In this document: piece by piece, positions 47,068 to 54,742 of the stretch
How the letters are laid out: every line of letters begins with the position of its first letter
How positions within the stretch are numbered: position 1 is the stretch's first letter
Source: Flavobacterium urocaniciphilum
Lineage (GTDB): Bacteria > Bacteroidota > Bacteroidia > Flavobacteriales > Flavobacteriaceae
Length of the DNA stretch: 64,000 nt
Reading direction: 5' to 3'
NCBI RefSeq assembly: GCF_900110615.1
Contig: NZ_FOEI01000001.1
Coordinates: forward strand, 372,001-436,000
Translations under genes and position numbers: made by a program
The notes under the pieces: generated by a model
Told to the model about the DNA's origin: nothing
The model's input: only the letters and a program-made list of their open reading frames with translations
Databases searched by the model: none

Positions 47068-47104
47068 ATTTTAAAGAATTTCTTCTATATGTTTTTTGAT
47101 GATA
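47068..47104 (-). pseudogene. Relic duplicate of the bestrophin gene 3' end
   Basis: On the minus strand this reads as a coding tail KNIIKKHIEEIL-stop, matching the real C-terminus SNIKKHVEEIL-stop at 47261-47297 (32 of 37 bases by hand alignment). It lies on the other side of the palindromic repeat. Confidence 0.6.
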
Positions 47105-47108
47105 TTTT

Positions 47109-47260
47109 TCGTCAGTTCGACTGATTCCGATTTATCGGAATTGTATCGAGAACAAGAAAAATATCATTAAAAACGATTCTCGATACATTCCTATTCATAC
47201 TTCATCGGAACACTCGACTCAAGGCTCAGACGAACAGAGCGAAGCTAATTGACGTTTTTA
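47109..47260 (-). repeat. Dispersed stop-proximal palindromic repeat, copy B
   Basis: From the bestrophin side it reads AAAACGTCAATTAGCTTCGC, GAGTGTTCCGATGAAGTATG, GGAATGTATCGAGAATCG, a spacer, then the inverted arm TTCTCGATACAATTCCGATA to TCGAACTGACGAAAA. The arms can fold into a long hairpin. It begins 3-4 bp after the bestrophin stop. Confidence 0.75.
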
Positions 47261-47263
47261 ATT

Positions 47264-48127
47264 TTATAGAATTTCTTCCACATGTTTTTTAATGTTACTA
47301 GCAATTTTAGCCGTTGGCAAGTCGTTTTCATCGCCACCAAATGGATCTTCAATTTCTTCAGCAATTAGCTCTAAACTGGCTAATACGTAAAAGATGAAAA
47401 TAACTACTGGAACAATATAATATCCTAAACTAAAAACAAATCCGAATGGTAACGTCATTACATAAAAGAAAATAAATTTCTTGATAAATGCACTATATGA
47501 GTAGGGGATAGGTGTGTTTTTAATTCGTTCACAAGCGCCACAAACATCTGTAAAGGATTGAATTTCGGCATTGATAATAATTAATTGATCTCCAGAAATT
47601 TTATTCGATTTGTATAAATCATTCACTTTGCTATAAAGCATTTTAGCTACCTGATTCGGTTTATGTTTTGAATGATCAATTTCCAAATCTAAACCTTCAA
47701 AAAGCATTTTACTTACTTCTTCATTTCCTAAATGTTTAGATAAGATGGAAGCATAACTAGGAATAATTTTTCTGAAATAACTTTTATCTGCTTCATTTTC
47801 TAAAATAGCCGATAATTTAATGGCTAAGTTTCTAGAATTGTTTACTAAACTTCCCCATAATTTTCTTCCTTCCCACCAACGATCATAAGCTGTATTCGTT
47901 CTGTAGGCTAATAGTAACGATAATACAAATCCAACTGTGGTATGCATGATGGAAATGTTTTTAACATGACTATCGTCTTTTAATTTAAAATGATGTATTT
48001 CCAAATAGCAGACTAATCCAGAATAAACACCAATTAAAATCATCATCGGAAGTAATTGTCGAAAGGTATCCGATTTATGAAATTTGAAAATAAAAGTAAG
48101 CCAGTCTTTTGGGTTGTATTGTACCAT
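47264..48127 (-). CDS. Bestrophin-like (YneE/UPF0187 family) anion channel
   Basis: The 287-residue protein starts MVQYNPKDWLTFIFKFHKSD and contains VGFVLSLLLAYRTNTAYDRWWEGRKLWGSL, the family signature (RxNxAYDRWWEGR), then IKNTPIPYSYSAFIKKFIFFY and a C-terminal ELIAEEIEDPFGGDENDLP typical of bestrophins. They form pentameric anion channels in the inner membrane. The 3' end is bordered by a dispersed palindrome and a duplicated copy of its own last ~12 codons. Confidence 0.93.
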   Translation of the reverse strand: MVQYNPKDWLTFIFKFHKSDTFRQLLPMMILIGVYSGLVCYLEIHHFKLKDDSHVKNISIMHTTVGFVLSLLLAYRTNTAYDRWWEGRKLWGSLVNNSRNLAIKLSAILENEADKSYFRKIIPSYASILSKHLGNEEVSKMLFEGLDLEIDHSKHKPNQVAKMLYSKVNDLYKSNKISGDQLIIINAEIQSFTDVCGACERIKNTPIPYSYSAFIKKFIFFYVMTLPFGFVFSLGYYIVPVVIFIFYVLASLELIAEEIEDPFGGDENDLPTAKIASNIKKHVEEIL

Positions 48128-48228
48128 GTTTGGGTTATATGTTTATTGTTTATTGTTCTTTGTTAAAAAGTCACTAAAATACTAATTTCACCTTTTATGA
48201 ACAATACGTTTTTAATGATATTTTTTAG

Positions 48229-48370
48229 ATGCACACGCTGAAAGCGATTTGGCGAAACTTTTCGACAGATTCTGATTTATTGGAATCGTTTTGAGAACTA
48301 GAAAAATTCTTTTTTAGGGTTCTCGATACATTCCGATTCATACTTCATCGAAACACTCGAACTGACGTTA
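48229..48370 (-). repeat. Dispersed stop-proximal palindromic repeat, copy C
   Basis: Read from the tolC side: AACGTCAGTTCGAGTGTTTC, GATGAAGTATGAATCGGAAT, GTATCGAGAACC, a spacer, then GTTCTCAAAACGATTCCAAT and AATCTGTCGAAAAG. It starts about 4 bp after the tolC stop, like copies A and B after their genes. Confidence 0.7.
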
Positions 48371-48374
48371 TGGT

Positions 48375-49679
48375 TTAATTTAATTTTAAGGTTCCAGCTA
48401 GTTCTTTTAAGTTGATTTCTGAAAGTTTAGCTTCGTATTGTGCATTAGAATAACGTACAGCCGCTTCCACAAAATTTTGTTGAGCTGTTCTAAATTCAAT
48501 AGTTGCGATAGTTCCAATTTTGAATTTCGCTAAGGTAATATCTAAGTTTTGTTTAGCAATTTCTAGATTTTTTTCTTCCACTTTCACTAATTCTAAGTTG
48601 GTTTGATAACTTGCATATAAAGAAGCTAATTGTGTCGTTAACGATTGCTTTTGTTGTTCTACTAAAAAGTTGGCATTTTCAACTTGATATTTCGCAACTT
48701 TTTCATTTTTGTTTTGAGTAAAACCATTGAAAATGGGAATAGAAGCTGTAACGCCATATACAAATCCTTGTCCGGATGATTGTGTAACGAATCCTAATGA
48801 AGCTTCTGAACGAGTAAAGTTATAACCAGAATTTAATCGAACCGTTGGATATCGATTTCCTTTGACTTGCTTTAAGTTTAAATCGGCTACTTTTTTGTTT
48901 AAAATTGTAGCTTGTAATTGCGGATTTTGTTTCTCAGCTGTAGTTTTTAAATCATTGAAATCTAAGTTTTCTTCAACTGAAATTTCTTGTTTTACTTTAA
49001 AATCGGTTTGCGCATCACGAACCAATAATTCGTTCATTCTAATTTTAGTAATTCGGTATAATTCTTTTTGTTTCAACAATAAACTAATGTCGGTATTCAA
49101 ATCAACTTGAGCATTTAGTACTTCCAATTTTGAAGCTTTTCCAATACTAAATCTGTTTTTAGCTGTTTCTACTCTTTGATTAGAAATTACAATAGCTGTA
49201 TCTAAAGACGCCATCATTTGTTGTTGTTGCGCTAAATCGTAATACGTTAAATACACATCACTAATTTTCGTAAGAATAGCAGCTTGTAATTCCGATTTAC
49301 CTTGTTCTGCAATTGTTTTCAATTGTTCTCTTCTCGAAAACATTCTCATACCATCAAAAATGGTCCAATCTAAACCTACACCATAACTTAGGTTCATGTT
49401 TTTTGCTCCATCTAATTCTCTAACTGTTCCACCAGATTGTGTTTGTTTCGTATCAATGATACTATTACTGTTGGATAAATTGGCAGAGATAGAAGGCAAC
49501 AAACCAGCGTTACCTAAATTATTATTGGTTTCGTCTATTTTTAAATTGTTTTGCGCAATTTTAATGTCGTAATTATTTTCCAAAGAAATTTTAACCGCAT
49601 CTTCAAGAGTTAATATTTCTTGCGCTTGTGCTGAAAATCCTAGGAATAATAGAAAAGCTATTTTATATAAATTTTGCAT
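48375..49679 (-). CDS. TolC-family outer membrane efflux protein
   Basis: The 434-residue product has a signal peptide (MQNLYKIAFLLFLGFSAQAQ) and two homologous halves of the outer membrane efflux protein fold: EILTLEDAVKISLENNYDIKIAQNNL / FSIGKASKLEVLNAQVDLN and the second half SIPIFNGFTQNKNEKVAKYQ / FKIGTIATIEFRTAQQNFV. It forms the outer-membrane exit duct for the RND pump encoded just upstream. The ATG at 49679 is chosen because the longer frame runs into an intergenic repeat. It is the last gene of the efflux operon. Confidence 0.93.
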   Translation of the reverse strand: MQNLYKIAFLLFLGFSAQAQEILTLEDAVKISLENNYDIKIAQNNLKIDETNNNLGNAGLLPSISANLSNSNSIIDTKQTQSGGTVRELDGAKNMNLSYGVGLDWTIFDGMRMFSRREQLKTIAEQGKSELQAAILTKISDVYLTYYDLAQQQQMMASLDTAIVISNQRVETAKNRFSIGKASKLEVLNAQVDLNTDISLLLKQKELYRITKIRMNELLVRDAQTDFKVKQEISVEENLDFNDLKTTAEKQNPQLQATILNKKVADLNLKQVKGNRYPTVRLNSGYNFTRSEASLGFVTQSSGQGFVYGVTASIPIFNGFTQNKNEKVAKYQVENANFLVEQQKQSLTTQLASLYASYQTNLELVKVEEKNLEIAKQNLDITLAKFKIGTIATIEFRTAQQNFVEAAVRYSNAQYEAKLSEINLKELAGTLKLN

Positions 49680-49716
49680 AGTTTTTACTTTTTGCCACAG
49701 TTTGTGTGTATTTTTT

Positions 49717-49835
49717 GCCACGAATTCACGAATTTTTTTTCCTGTTTTCTTGTGTATTTTTAATTCGAATAAATTTTCGACGTAGTCGAATCGAATTTGT
49801 ATGTATTCAAATTTTTTAATTCGTGAATTCGTGGC
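49717..49835. repeat. MITE-like element, copy 1
   Basis: 119 bp with ends GCCACGAATTCACGAATT / AATTCGTGAATTCGTGGC and a central TCGACGTAGTCGA hairpin. It lies between the RND pump stop (6 bp away) and the tolC start; the reverse complement of 54369-54476 matches it throughout. Confidence 0.75.
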
Positions 49836-49840
49836 ATATA

Positions 49841-52800
49841 TTATTTTTCAAGAGCCTCAATATTATCAAATTCTGGTCTATGTTTTTTTGCTTTCGACCA
49901 CATTAAATAAAAGGCTGGAATTACAAATAAGGTTAGTATTAAAGAGAACATAGTTCCTCCAACAATTACAACTCCCATTCCGATTCTACTCGTAGAAGCC
50001 GCACCCAATGATAATGCAATTGGTAATGCTCCCAATGCAATGGCTAAACTGGTCATTAAAATTGGTCGTAAACGCGCTTCTGAAGCTTCAATAATCGCTT
50101 CGTATTTTGGTTTTCCTTGTTCGCGTAATTGATTCGCAAATTCTACAATTAAAATACCGTTTTTGGTTACCAATCCGATTAACATTACAGTTCCAATCTG
50201 ACTGAAAATATTCCAAGTTTGACCGAATAACCAAAGTGAGAATAATGCTCCTGCAACCGCCATTGGAACGGTTAAAATAATGATAAATGGATCTACGAAA
50301 CTTTCAAATTGTGCTGCTAATATTAAATAGATTAATAATAAAGCCAATCCGAATGCGAAAGAAGTATTTGAACTACTTTCTACGAAATCTCTCGATTCTC
50401 CACCTAAATCTGTAGTAAACGTTTCGTCTAATACTTTTGCTTTAATTTCATCCATTGCTTCAATTCCGTCGCCCATACTTTTACCTGGTGCTAAACTAGC
50501 CGAAACAGTCGCCGACATGTATCGATTGTTATGGAATAATTGCGGTGGATTACTTTGCTCATCCACTTCCACAACATTGTCTAACTGAATTAATTGTCCT
50601 TCTTTATTTTTAACAAACATCGAAGTTAAATCCAATGGTGCATCTCTATCTTTTTGATCAAATTGTCCGATAACCTGATATTGTTTTCCATTTTGCATAA
50701 AATATCCAAAACGTTGTCCGCTTAAAGAAAGTTGTAACGTTTGCGCCACATCTAAAACAGAAATACCTAAACTCTCTGCTTTTTCACGATTAATGGTTAC
50801 ATTAATTTCAGGCTTGTTGAATTTCAAGTTTACATCTACATTAGAAAACGTTTCGTTTTTACTAGCTTCTTCCATAAATTGAGGAATCTTTTGACGTAAT
50901 TTCTCAAAATTTGGTGCTTGAATTATGTATTGTATCGGCATTCCACCTCTACGATTTACCGCAATAGTTGGTTGCTCTGAAACCGTTACTTTAGCTTGAG
51001 TATATTTTTTAGTCCACTTATTTAAATTGTCTACCACCTCTTTTTGAGATTTTGTTCTTTCTGATGGTTCAACTAAAGCTAAACGAACACGACCCGTATT
51101 TACTGAAGACGACATGAATCCTGGAGAAGTAATCACCAACGCTACTTTTTTCTCTGGAATTGAATCATTAATTAAATCCGTTAATTCTTTCATGAATTTA
51201 TCAGTGTATTCAAATGTCGCTCCTTCTGGAGTAGAAACACTCATAATTCCTAAACTTCTATCATCATATGGTGCCGTTTCTTTTGGTAAGATTTTAAAGA
51301 ATAAAACAATTAAACCAATACATCCAATTACAATTGGGAAACTCAACCATTTTCTTTTCATGAAATTGGTTAACGCATTAGCATAACCTTGATTCATACT
51401 CACGAAGTATGGTTCAGTAAAATTGTAAAATTTCGTTTTCTTTTGTTCGCCACCTTTCATTAAATAAGCATTCAACATAGGTGTAAGAGTTAACGATACA
51501 AAAGCAGATATCAATACAGCTGCTCCAATTACCACTCCAAATTCTCGGAATAATCGACCTACGAAACCTTCTAAAAATACAATTGGTAAAAACACTGCCG
51601 CTAAGGTTATCGAAATAGAAATTACTGCAAAGAAAATTTCATTAGAACCTTTAATTGCCGCTTCAATAGGTGTCATGCCTTCTTCTACCTTTTTAAAAAT
51701 GTTTTCGGTAACTACAATTCCGTCATCTACTACTAAACCAGTTGCTAATACAATGGCTAATAGAGTTAATACGTTAATTGAAAATCCACATAAATACATG
51801 ATGAAAAATGTAGCAATTAACGAAACCGGAATATCAATTAAAGGTCGGAAGGCAATCGACCAATCTCTAAAAAACAAGAAGATGATTAAAACTACTAATA
51901 AAACTGAAATTAATAAAGTTTCTGCAACTTCCACAACCGATTTCTTAATGAAAAGCGTATTGTCTAAAGCGATATCCATCTTGATATCTTTTGGTAAATC
52001 TTTTTTCAGTTTATCAAATTGCGCGTAAAACTGATCGGCAATTTCTAAATAATTACTTCCTGGTTGTGGTACTATTGCTACAGCAACCATTGGGTTACCC
52101 GATTCTGTAAATTTTGTTTCTAAATTTTCTGCTTCTAAAGAGGCTTTTCCAATATCACTTAAACGAACCGTTTTAGTATCGTTAGATAGAATAATGATGT
52201 CGTTAAATTCTTTTTCAGTAGATAAATTACCCATGGTTTTCACCATTAATTCGGTATTGGCTCCGGTTAATTTTCCAGATGGTAATTCTACGTTTTGTTT
52301 GTCTAAAGCTGCTCTAACATCCGAAACGGTAACTCCGTAAGCATTCAATTTAATTGGATCAATCCAAATACGCATTGAATAACGTTTTTGTCCCCAAATT
52401 TGAACACCACTTACTCCAGGAATGGTTTGAATTCTTTCGGCAATTACATTCTCAGCATAATCACTTAATTCTAATGCATTTCTAGAATTACTTTGTACGG
52501 TCATGGAAATAATTGCATCCGAATCGGCATCTGCTTTTGAAACTACCGGAGGTGCATCTATATCTTGTGGTAAACTTCTAACGGCTTGCGATACTTTATC
52601 ACGAACATCATTAGCGGCTTCTTCTAAGTTTTTTTCTAATTTGAATTCGATGGTAATATTACTCGAACCCTGATTACTTGAAGAGGTAATATTTCTAATT
52701 CCGTCTATGGAATTGATTGCTTTTTCTAGTGGTTCTGTAATTTGCGATTCTATAATATCTGAATTCGCACCGGTATAATTGGTACGAACTGAAATTTGTG

Positions 52801-52927
52801 CTGGATCTATCGAGGGAAACTCACGAACACCCAAATAGGAGTAACCTAAAATACCAAATAGAATAATTAACAGATTAATTACTATGGTAAAAACAGGTCT
52901 TTTTATGCTTAACGTTGATAAAGTCAT
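49841..52927 (-). CDS. RND-family multidrug efflux pump, inner membrane subunit (AcrB/MexB-like)
   Basis: The 1028-residue protein starts LSTLSIKRPVFTIVINLLIILFGILGYSYLGVREFPSIDP and has twelve helices with two large periplasmic loops. It carries the HAE1 signatures RDKVSQAVRSLPQDIDAPPV, the TM4 acidic pair in LATGLVVDDGIVVTENI (Asp-Asp of the proton relay), GLVTKNGILIVEFANQLREQG in TM10 and a conserved GIGMGVVIVGGTMFSLILTL. It exports hydrophobic or amphiphilic compounds using the proton gradient. The fusion protein lies upstream and tolC downstream, both co-directional. Confidence 0.96.
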   Translation of the reverse strand: MTLSTLSIKRPVFTIVINLLIILFGILGYSYLGVREFPSIDPAQISVRTNYTGANSDIIESQITEPLEKAINSIDGIRNITSSSNQGSSNITIEFKLEKNLEEAANDVRDKVSQAVRSLPQDIDAPPVVSKADADSDAIISMTVQSNSRNALELSDYAENVIAERIQTIPGVSGVQIWGQKRYSMRIWIDPIKLNAYGVTVSDVRAALDKQNVELPSGKLTGANTELMVKTMGNLSTEKEFNDIIILSNDTKTVRLSDIGKASLEAENLETKFTESGNPMVAVAIVPQPGSNYLEIADQFYAQFDKLKKDLPKDIKMDIALDNTLFIKKSVVEVAETLLISVLLVVLIIFLFFRDWSIAFRPLIDIPVSLIATFFIMYLCGFSINVLTLLAIVLATGLVVDDGIVVTENIFKKVEEGMTPIEAAIKGSNEIFFAVISISITLAAVFLPIVFLEGFVGRLFREFGVVIGAAVLISAFVSLTLTPMLNAYLMKGGEQKKTKFYNFTEPYFVSMNQGYANALTNFMKRKWLSFPIVIGCIGLIVLFFKILPKETAPYDDRSLGIMSVSTPEGATFEYTDKFMKELTDLINDSIPEKKVALVITSPGFMSSSVNTGRVRLALVEPSERTKSQKEVVDNLNKWTKKYTQAKVTVSEQPTIAVNRRGGMPIQYIIQAPNFEKLRQKIPQFMEEASKNETFSNVDVNLKFNKPEINVTINREKAESLGISVLDVAQTLQLSLSGQRFGYFMQNGKQYQVIGQFDQKDRDAPLDLTSMFVKNKEGQLIQLDNVVEVDEQSNPPQLFHNNRYMSATVSASLAPGKSMGDGIEAMDEIKAKVLDETFTTDLGGESRDFVESSSNTSFAFGLALLLIYLILAAQFESFVDPFIIILTVPMAVAGALFSLWLFGQTWNIFSQIGTVMLIGLVTKNGILIVEFANQLREQGKPKYEAIIEASEARLRPILMTSLAIALGALPIALSLGAASTSRIGMGVVIVGGTMFSLILTLFVIPAFYLMWSKAKKHRPEFDNIEALEK

Positions 52928-53050
52928 TTGGATTTACGATTTCTTATTTACGGTTTACGATTTCTTATTTACGATTTTGGATTTTGGAATTACGATTTTA
53001 AAATTTTTGTTTTACAAAGTAAAACCCGTAAATCGTACATCCCAATTCGT
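52928..53050. repeat. Word-repeat tract between the fusion-protein and RND pump genes
   Basis: Imperfect reiterations of a TTTACGATTTC(TTA) unit (52930-52990), with GTAAATCG-type words again near 53025-53050. It separates the HlyD stop from the pump start by 138 bp. Confidence 0.6.
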
Positions 53051-53065
53051 AAATTAACTTCTTTT

Positions 53066-54139
53066 CTACTTTTCACTTATCTCTTTAACCATAACCTTAA
53101 TTTCCGATTCGTCTTTTAACGACATTACACCAGAGGTTAAAATAGTATCACCCGATTTAATACCGTCAGTAACTACTACATCTTTTGAAGTTCGTGCTAA
53201 GGTTTGAATTTTTACTTCTTTTGCTTTTCCTTTATTGGCGATGTACACTACTTTACCATCTTGTATCGGCACAACCGCTTCCGTTGGAATTACAATAGCG
53301 TCTTTAATGTTTTTTAAAGGTAATTCGATAGTGGCAAACGTACCAGGAATTAATTTTCCATTCGAATTGTCTGCTATAGCACGAATTTTTAACGTTCTTG
53401 TAGCAGTTTCAATTTCTGGTTCAATAGCATAAATTTTTGCTGAGAATTTCTGAGTATTGTTTGGAATGGTAAATTGAATAGTCGTATTGTTATCAATTTC
53501 CGCAGCGTATTTTTCTGGAATAGAGAAACTAATTTTAACCTGACTAGAACTCACCAATTTGGTAATGATAGTTGTTGGTGTTACATACGTTCCAGGAGAA
53601 ATGTTACGTAAACCAATTTTTCCAGAGAATGGTGCTCTTATGGTTGTTTTAGCAATTTGTGCTTGAATTAATTGCGTTTGTGCTTTTAAACTTCTGTATT
53701 CTGCACTGGCAATGTCGTATTCTTCCTGACTAATAGCTTCTTTTTGTAGTAATAATTTAGCTCTTCTTTCATTTTCAGAAGCTAGTTTTTGTTTGGTTAA
53801 CGCTTGCGATAATTGTGCTCTAAGTTCAATATCGTTAACTTTAACTAAAACCTGACCTTTGCTCACTTGCGTTCCTTCTGCGAACATAATTTTTTCCACC
53901 ATACCAGAAACTTCAGATCTAATTTCTACATTTTCATTTGCTTCAATAGAACCTGATAAGGAAATGGCATTCGAAAAATCTTCTGAGGAAACTACAATTG
54001 CCGATACCGACAAAGGTGGTTTTTTATCTCCTTTTTTATCGTTTTTACCCGCTTCTGCAGAATTTTTAGTAATACGGTAACCTATTAATCCTAAAAGGGT
54101 TAGGGAGATTAGGGTGATGCTTATTGTTTTGATTTTCAT
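53066..54139 (-). CDS. RND efflux periplasmic adaptor (membrane fusion protein, HlyD/AcrA-like)
   Basis: The 357-residue protein has an N-terminal membrane anchor (ISITLISLTLLGLIGY), then the lipoyl half-motif GSIEANENVEIRSEVSGMVE, an alpha-hairpin with LRAQLSQALTKQKLASENERRAK, the second lipoyl half QIAKTTIRAPFSGKIGLRNIS, a beta-barrel domain and the membrane-proximal VIPTEAVVPIQDGKVVYI. It links the RND pump to TolC. A good promoter precedes it, so it heads the three-gene efflux operon (adaptor, pump, duct). Confidence 0.95.
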   Translation of the reverse strand: MKIKTISITLISLTLLGLIGYRITKNSAEAGKNDKKGDKKPPLSVSAIVVSSEDFSNAISLSGSIEANENVEIRSEVSGMVEKIMFAEGTQVSKGQVLVKVNDIELRAQLSQALTKQKLASENERRAKLLLQKEAISQEEYDIASAEYRSLKAQTQLIQAQIAKTTIRAPFSGKIGLRNISPGTYVTPTTIITKLVSSSQVKISFSIPEKYAAEIDNNTTIQFTIPNNTQKFSAKIYAIEPEIETATRTLKIRAIADNSNGKLIPGTFATIELPLKNIKDAIVIPTEAVVPIQDGKVVYIANKGKAKEVKIQTLARTSKDVVVTDGIKSGDTILTSGVMSLKDESEIKVMVKEISEK

Positions 54140-54162
54140 AGTAGTATCGCTAAATTATGATA

Positions 54163-54193
54163 CAAAACTAGACTATAGAACGTAATCAGCCAA
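54163..54193 (-). promoter_or_regulatory. Promoter of the RND efflux operon
   Basis: On the minus strand TTG (54191-54193), a 20-nt spacer and TAGTTTTG (54163-54170), 23 bp before the adaptor ATG. Confidence 0.5.
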
Positions 54194-54239
54194 AACCTTA
54201 CAATTTATTTAACATTTGTAGATACAAGTGTTTAAATAT

Positions 54240-54348
54240 ATTTGAAGAGATACGAGTTGTGGCAATTTTTTTGGTTGAAATTATTTTGCCACAATTTTGT
54301 GGCAAAATTTTAGCAATTGATTTTTTTTGCCACAGATTTGTGGCAAAT
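54240..54348. repeat. Tandem GCCACA-N-TGTGGC palindromes
   Basis: Sequence includes TTGCCACAATTTTGTGGCAA and TTGCCACAGATTTGTGGCAA, both able to form hairpins, with a half-site TTGTGGCAA at 54258. A related half unit (TTTTTGCCACAGTTTGTG) is at 49690-49708. Confidence 0.6.
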
Positions 54349-54368
54349 TTTATTAAATAGATTTTTTT

Positions 54369-54476
54369 GCCACGAATTCACGAATTAAAAATTTGTAACT
54401 ATAAAATTATATCGACTTTGTCGATAAATAAATCGAATTAAAATAACACTCACAAAATTCAAAAAAAATTCGTGGC
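54369..54476. repeat. MITE-like element, copy 2 (inverted relative to copy 1)
   Basis: 108 bp with the end GCCACGAATTCACGAATT, a TCGACTTTGTCGA centre and the end AATTCGTGGC. Its reverse complement aligns along the whole of 49717-49835. Confidence 0.75.
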
Positions 54477-54489
54477 CTTTACTTCTATT

Positions 54490-54575
54490 AACAACTTTTG
54501 TAGCGTTTTTTTATTTTAAAATTTTTGCTACACCTTTTGTAGCATTTTTATTTTGATAAATTTTTGCTACAAGTT
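54490..54575. repeat. Reiterated TTTTGTAGC/TTTTTGCTACA units
   Basis: Alternating direct and inverted copies of CTTTTGTAGC and TTTTTGCTAC, which could fold into several hairpins. Confidence 0.55.
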
Positions 54576-54595
54576 TTTGAGAGTAGGGAATAAAA

Positions 54596-54619
54596 AAACT
54601 CCTAAGTGGTTAGGAGTTT
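54596..54619 (-). terminator. Terminator after the PIN-like gene
   Basis: AAACTCCTAA (54596-54605) pairs with TTAGGAGTTT (54610-54619), followed by a U run on the minus strand. It lies about 120 bp after the PIN-like gene stop. Confidence 0.7.
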
Positions 54620-54651
54620 CGGTTTTTGTGATAGTACTTATTTATGCTATG

Positions 54652-54709
54652 CAAAGTCTAGTGACTTTGAATTATTTTTGTTATTATAGCTCAAAGTCGG
54701 GAGACTTTG
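54652..54709. repeat. Two CAAAGTC-N4-GACTTTG palindromes
   Basis: CAAAGTCTAGTGACTTTG (54652-54669) and CAAAGTCGGGAGACTTTG (54692-54709), 22 bp apart, between the PIN-like gene and its terminator. Confidence 0.6.
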
Positions 54710-54742
54710 CGCAGCGGGGGTTATAAATCTGATTTATCTATT

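Larger units (their letters stand above)
54140..54742. other. 603-bp gene-free, repeat-dense gap
   Basis: It holds, in order, the efflux promoter, two small GTGGC palindromes (54288-54303 and 54329-54344), MITE-like copy 2 (54369-54476), several TAGC-centred repeats (54490-54575), a minus-strand terminator (54596-54619) and two CAAAGTC-type hairpins (54652-54669, 54692-54709). No open frame looks coding. Confidence 0.7.

Noticed and set aside
52928-53119. A 63-codon plus-strand open frame ahead of the pump gene
   Set aside because: It is a translation of the word-repeat tract (LRFLIYGLRFLIYDF) and antisense to the adaptor gene.
49717-54476. Composite transposon carrying the efflux genes
   Set aside because: The inverted elements are suggestive, but no transposase or target duplication is seen and one copy lies inside the operon; kept only as a finding about the repeats.
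54140-54742. CRISPR-like array
   Set aside because: The repeats are palindromes of different families with irregular spacing, not direct repeats with unique spacers.
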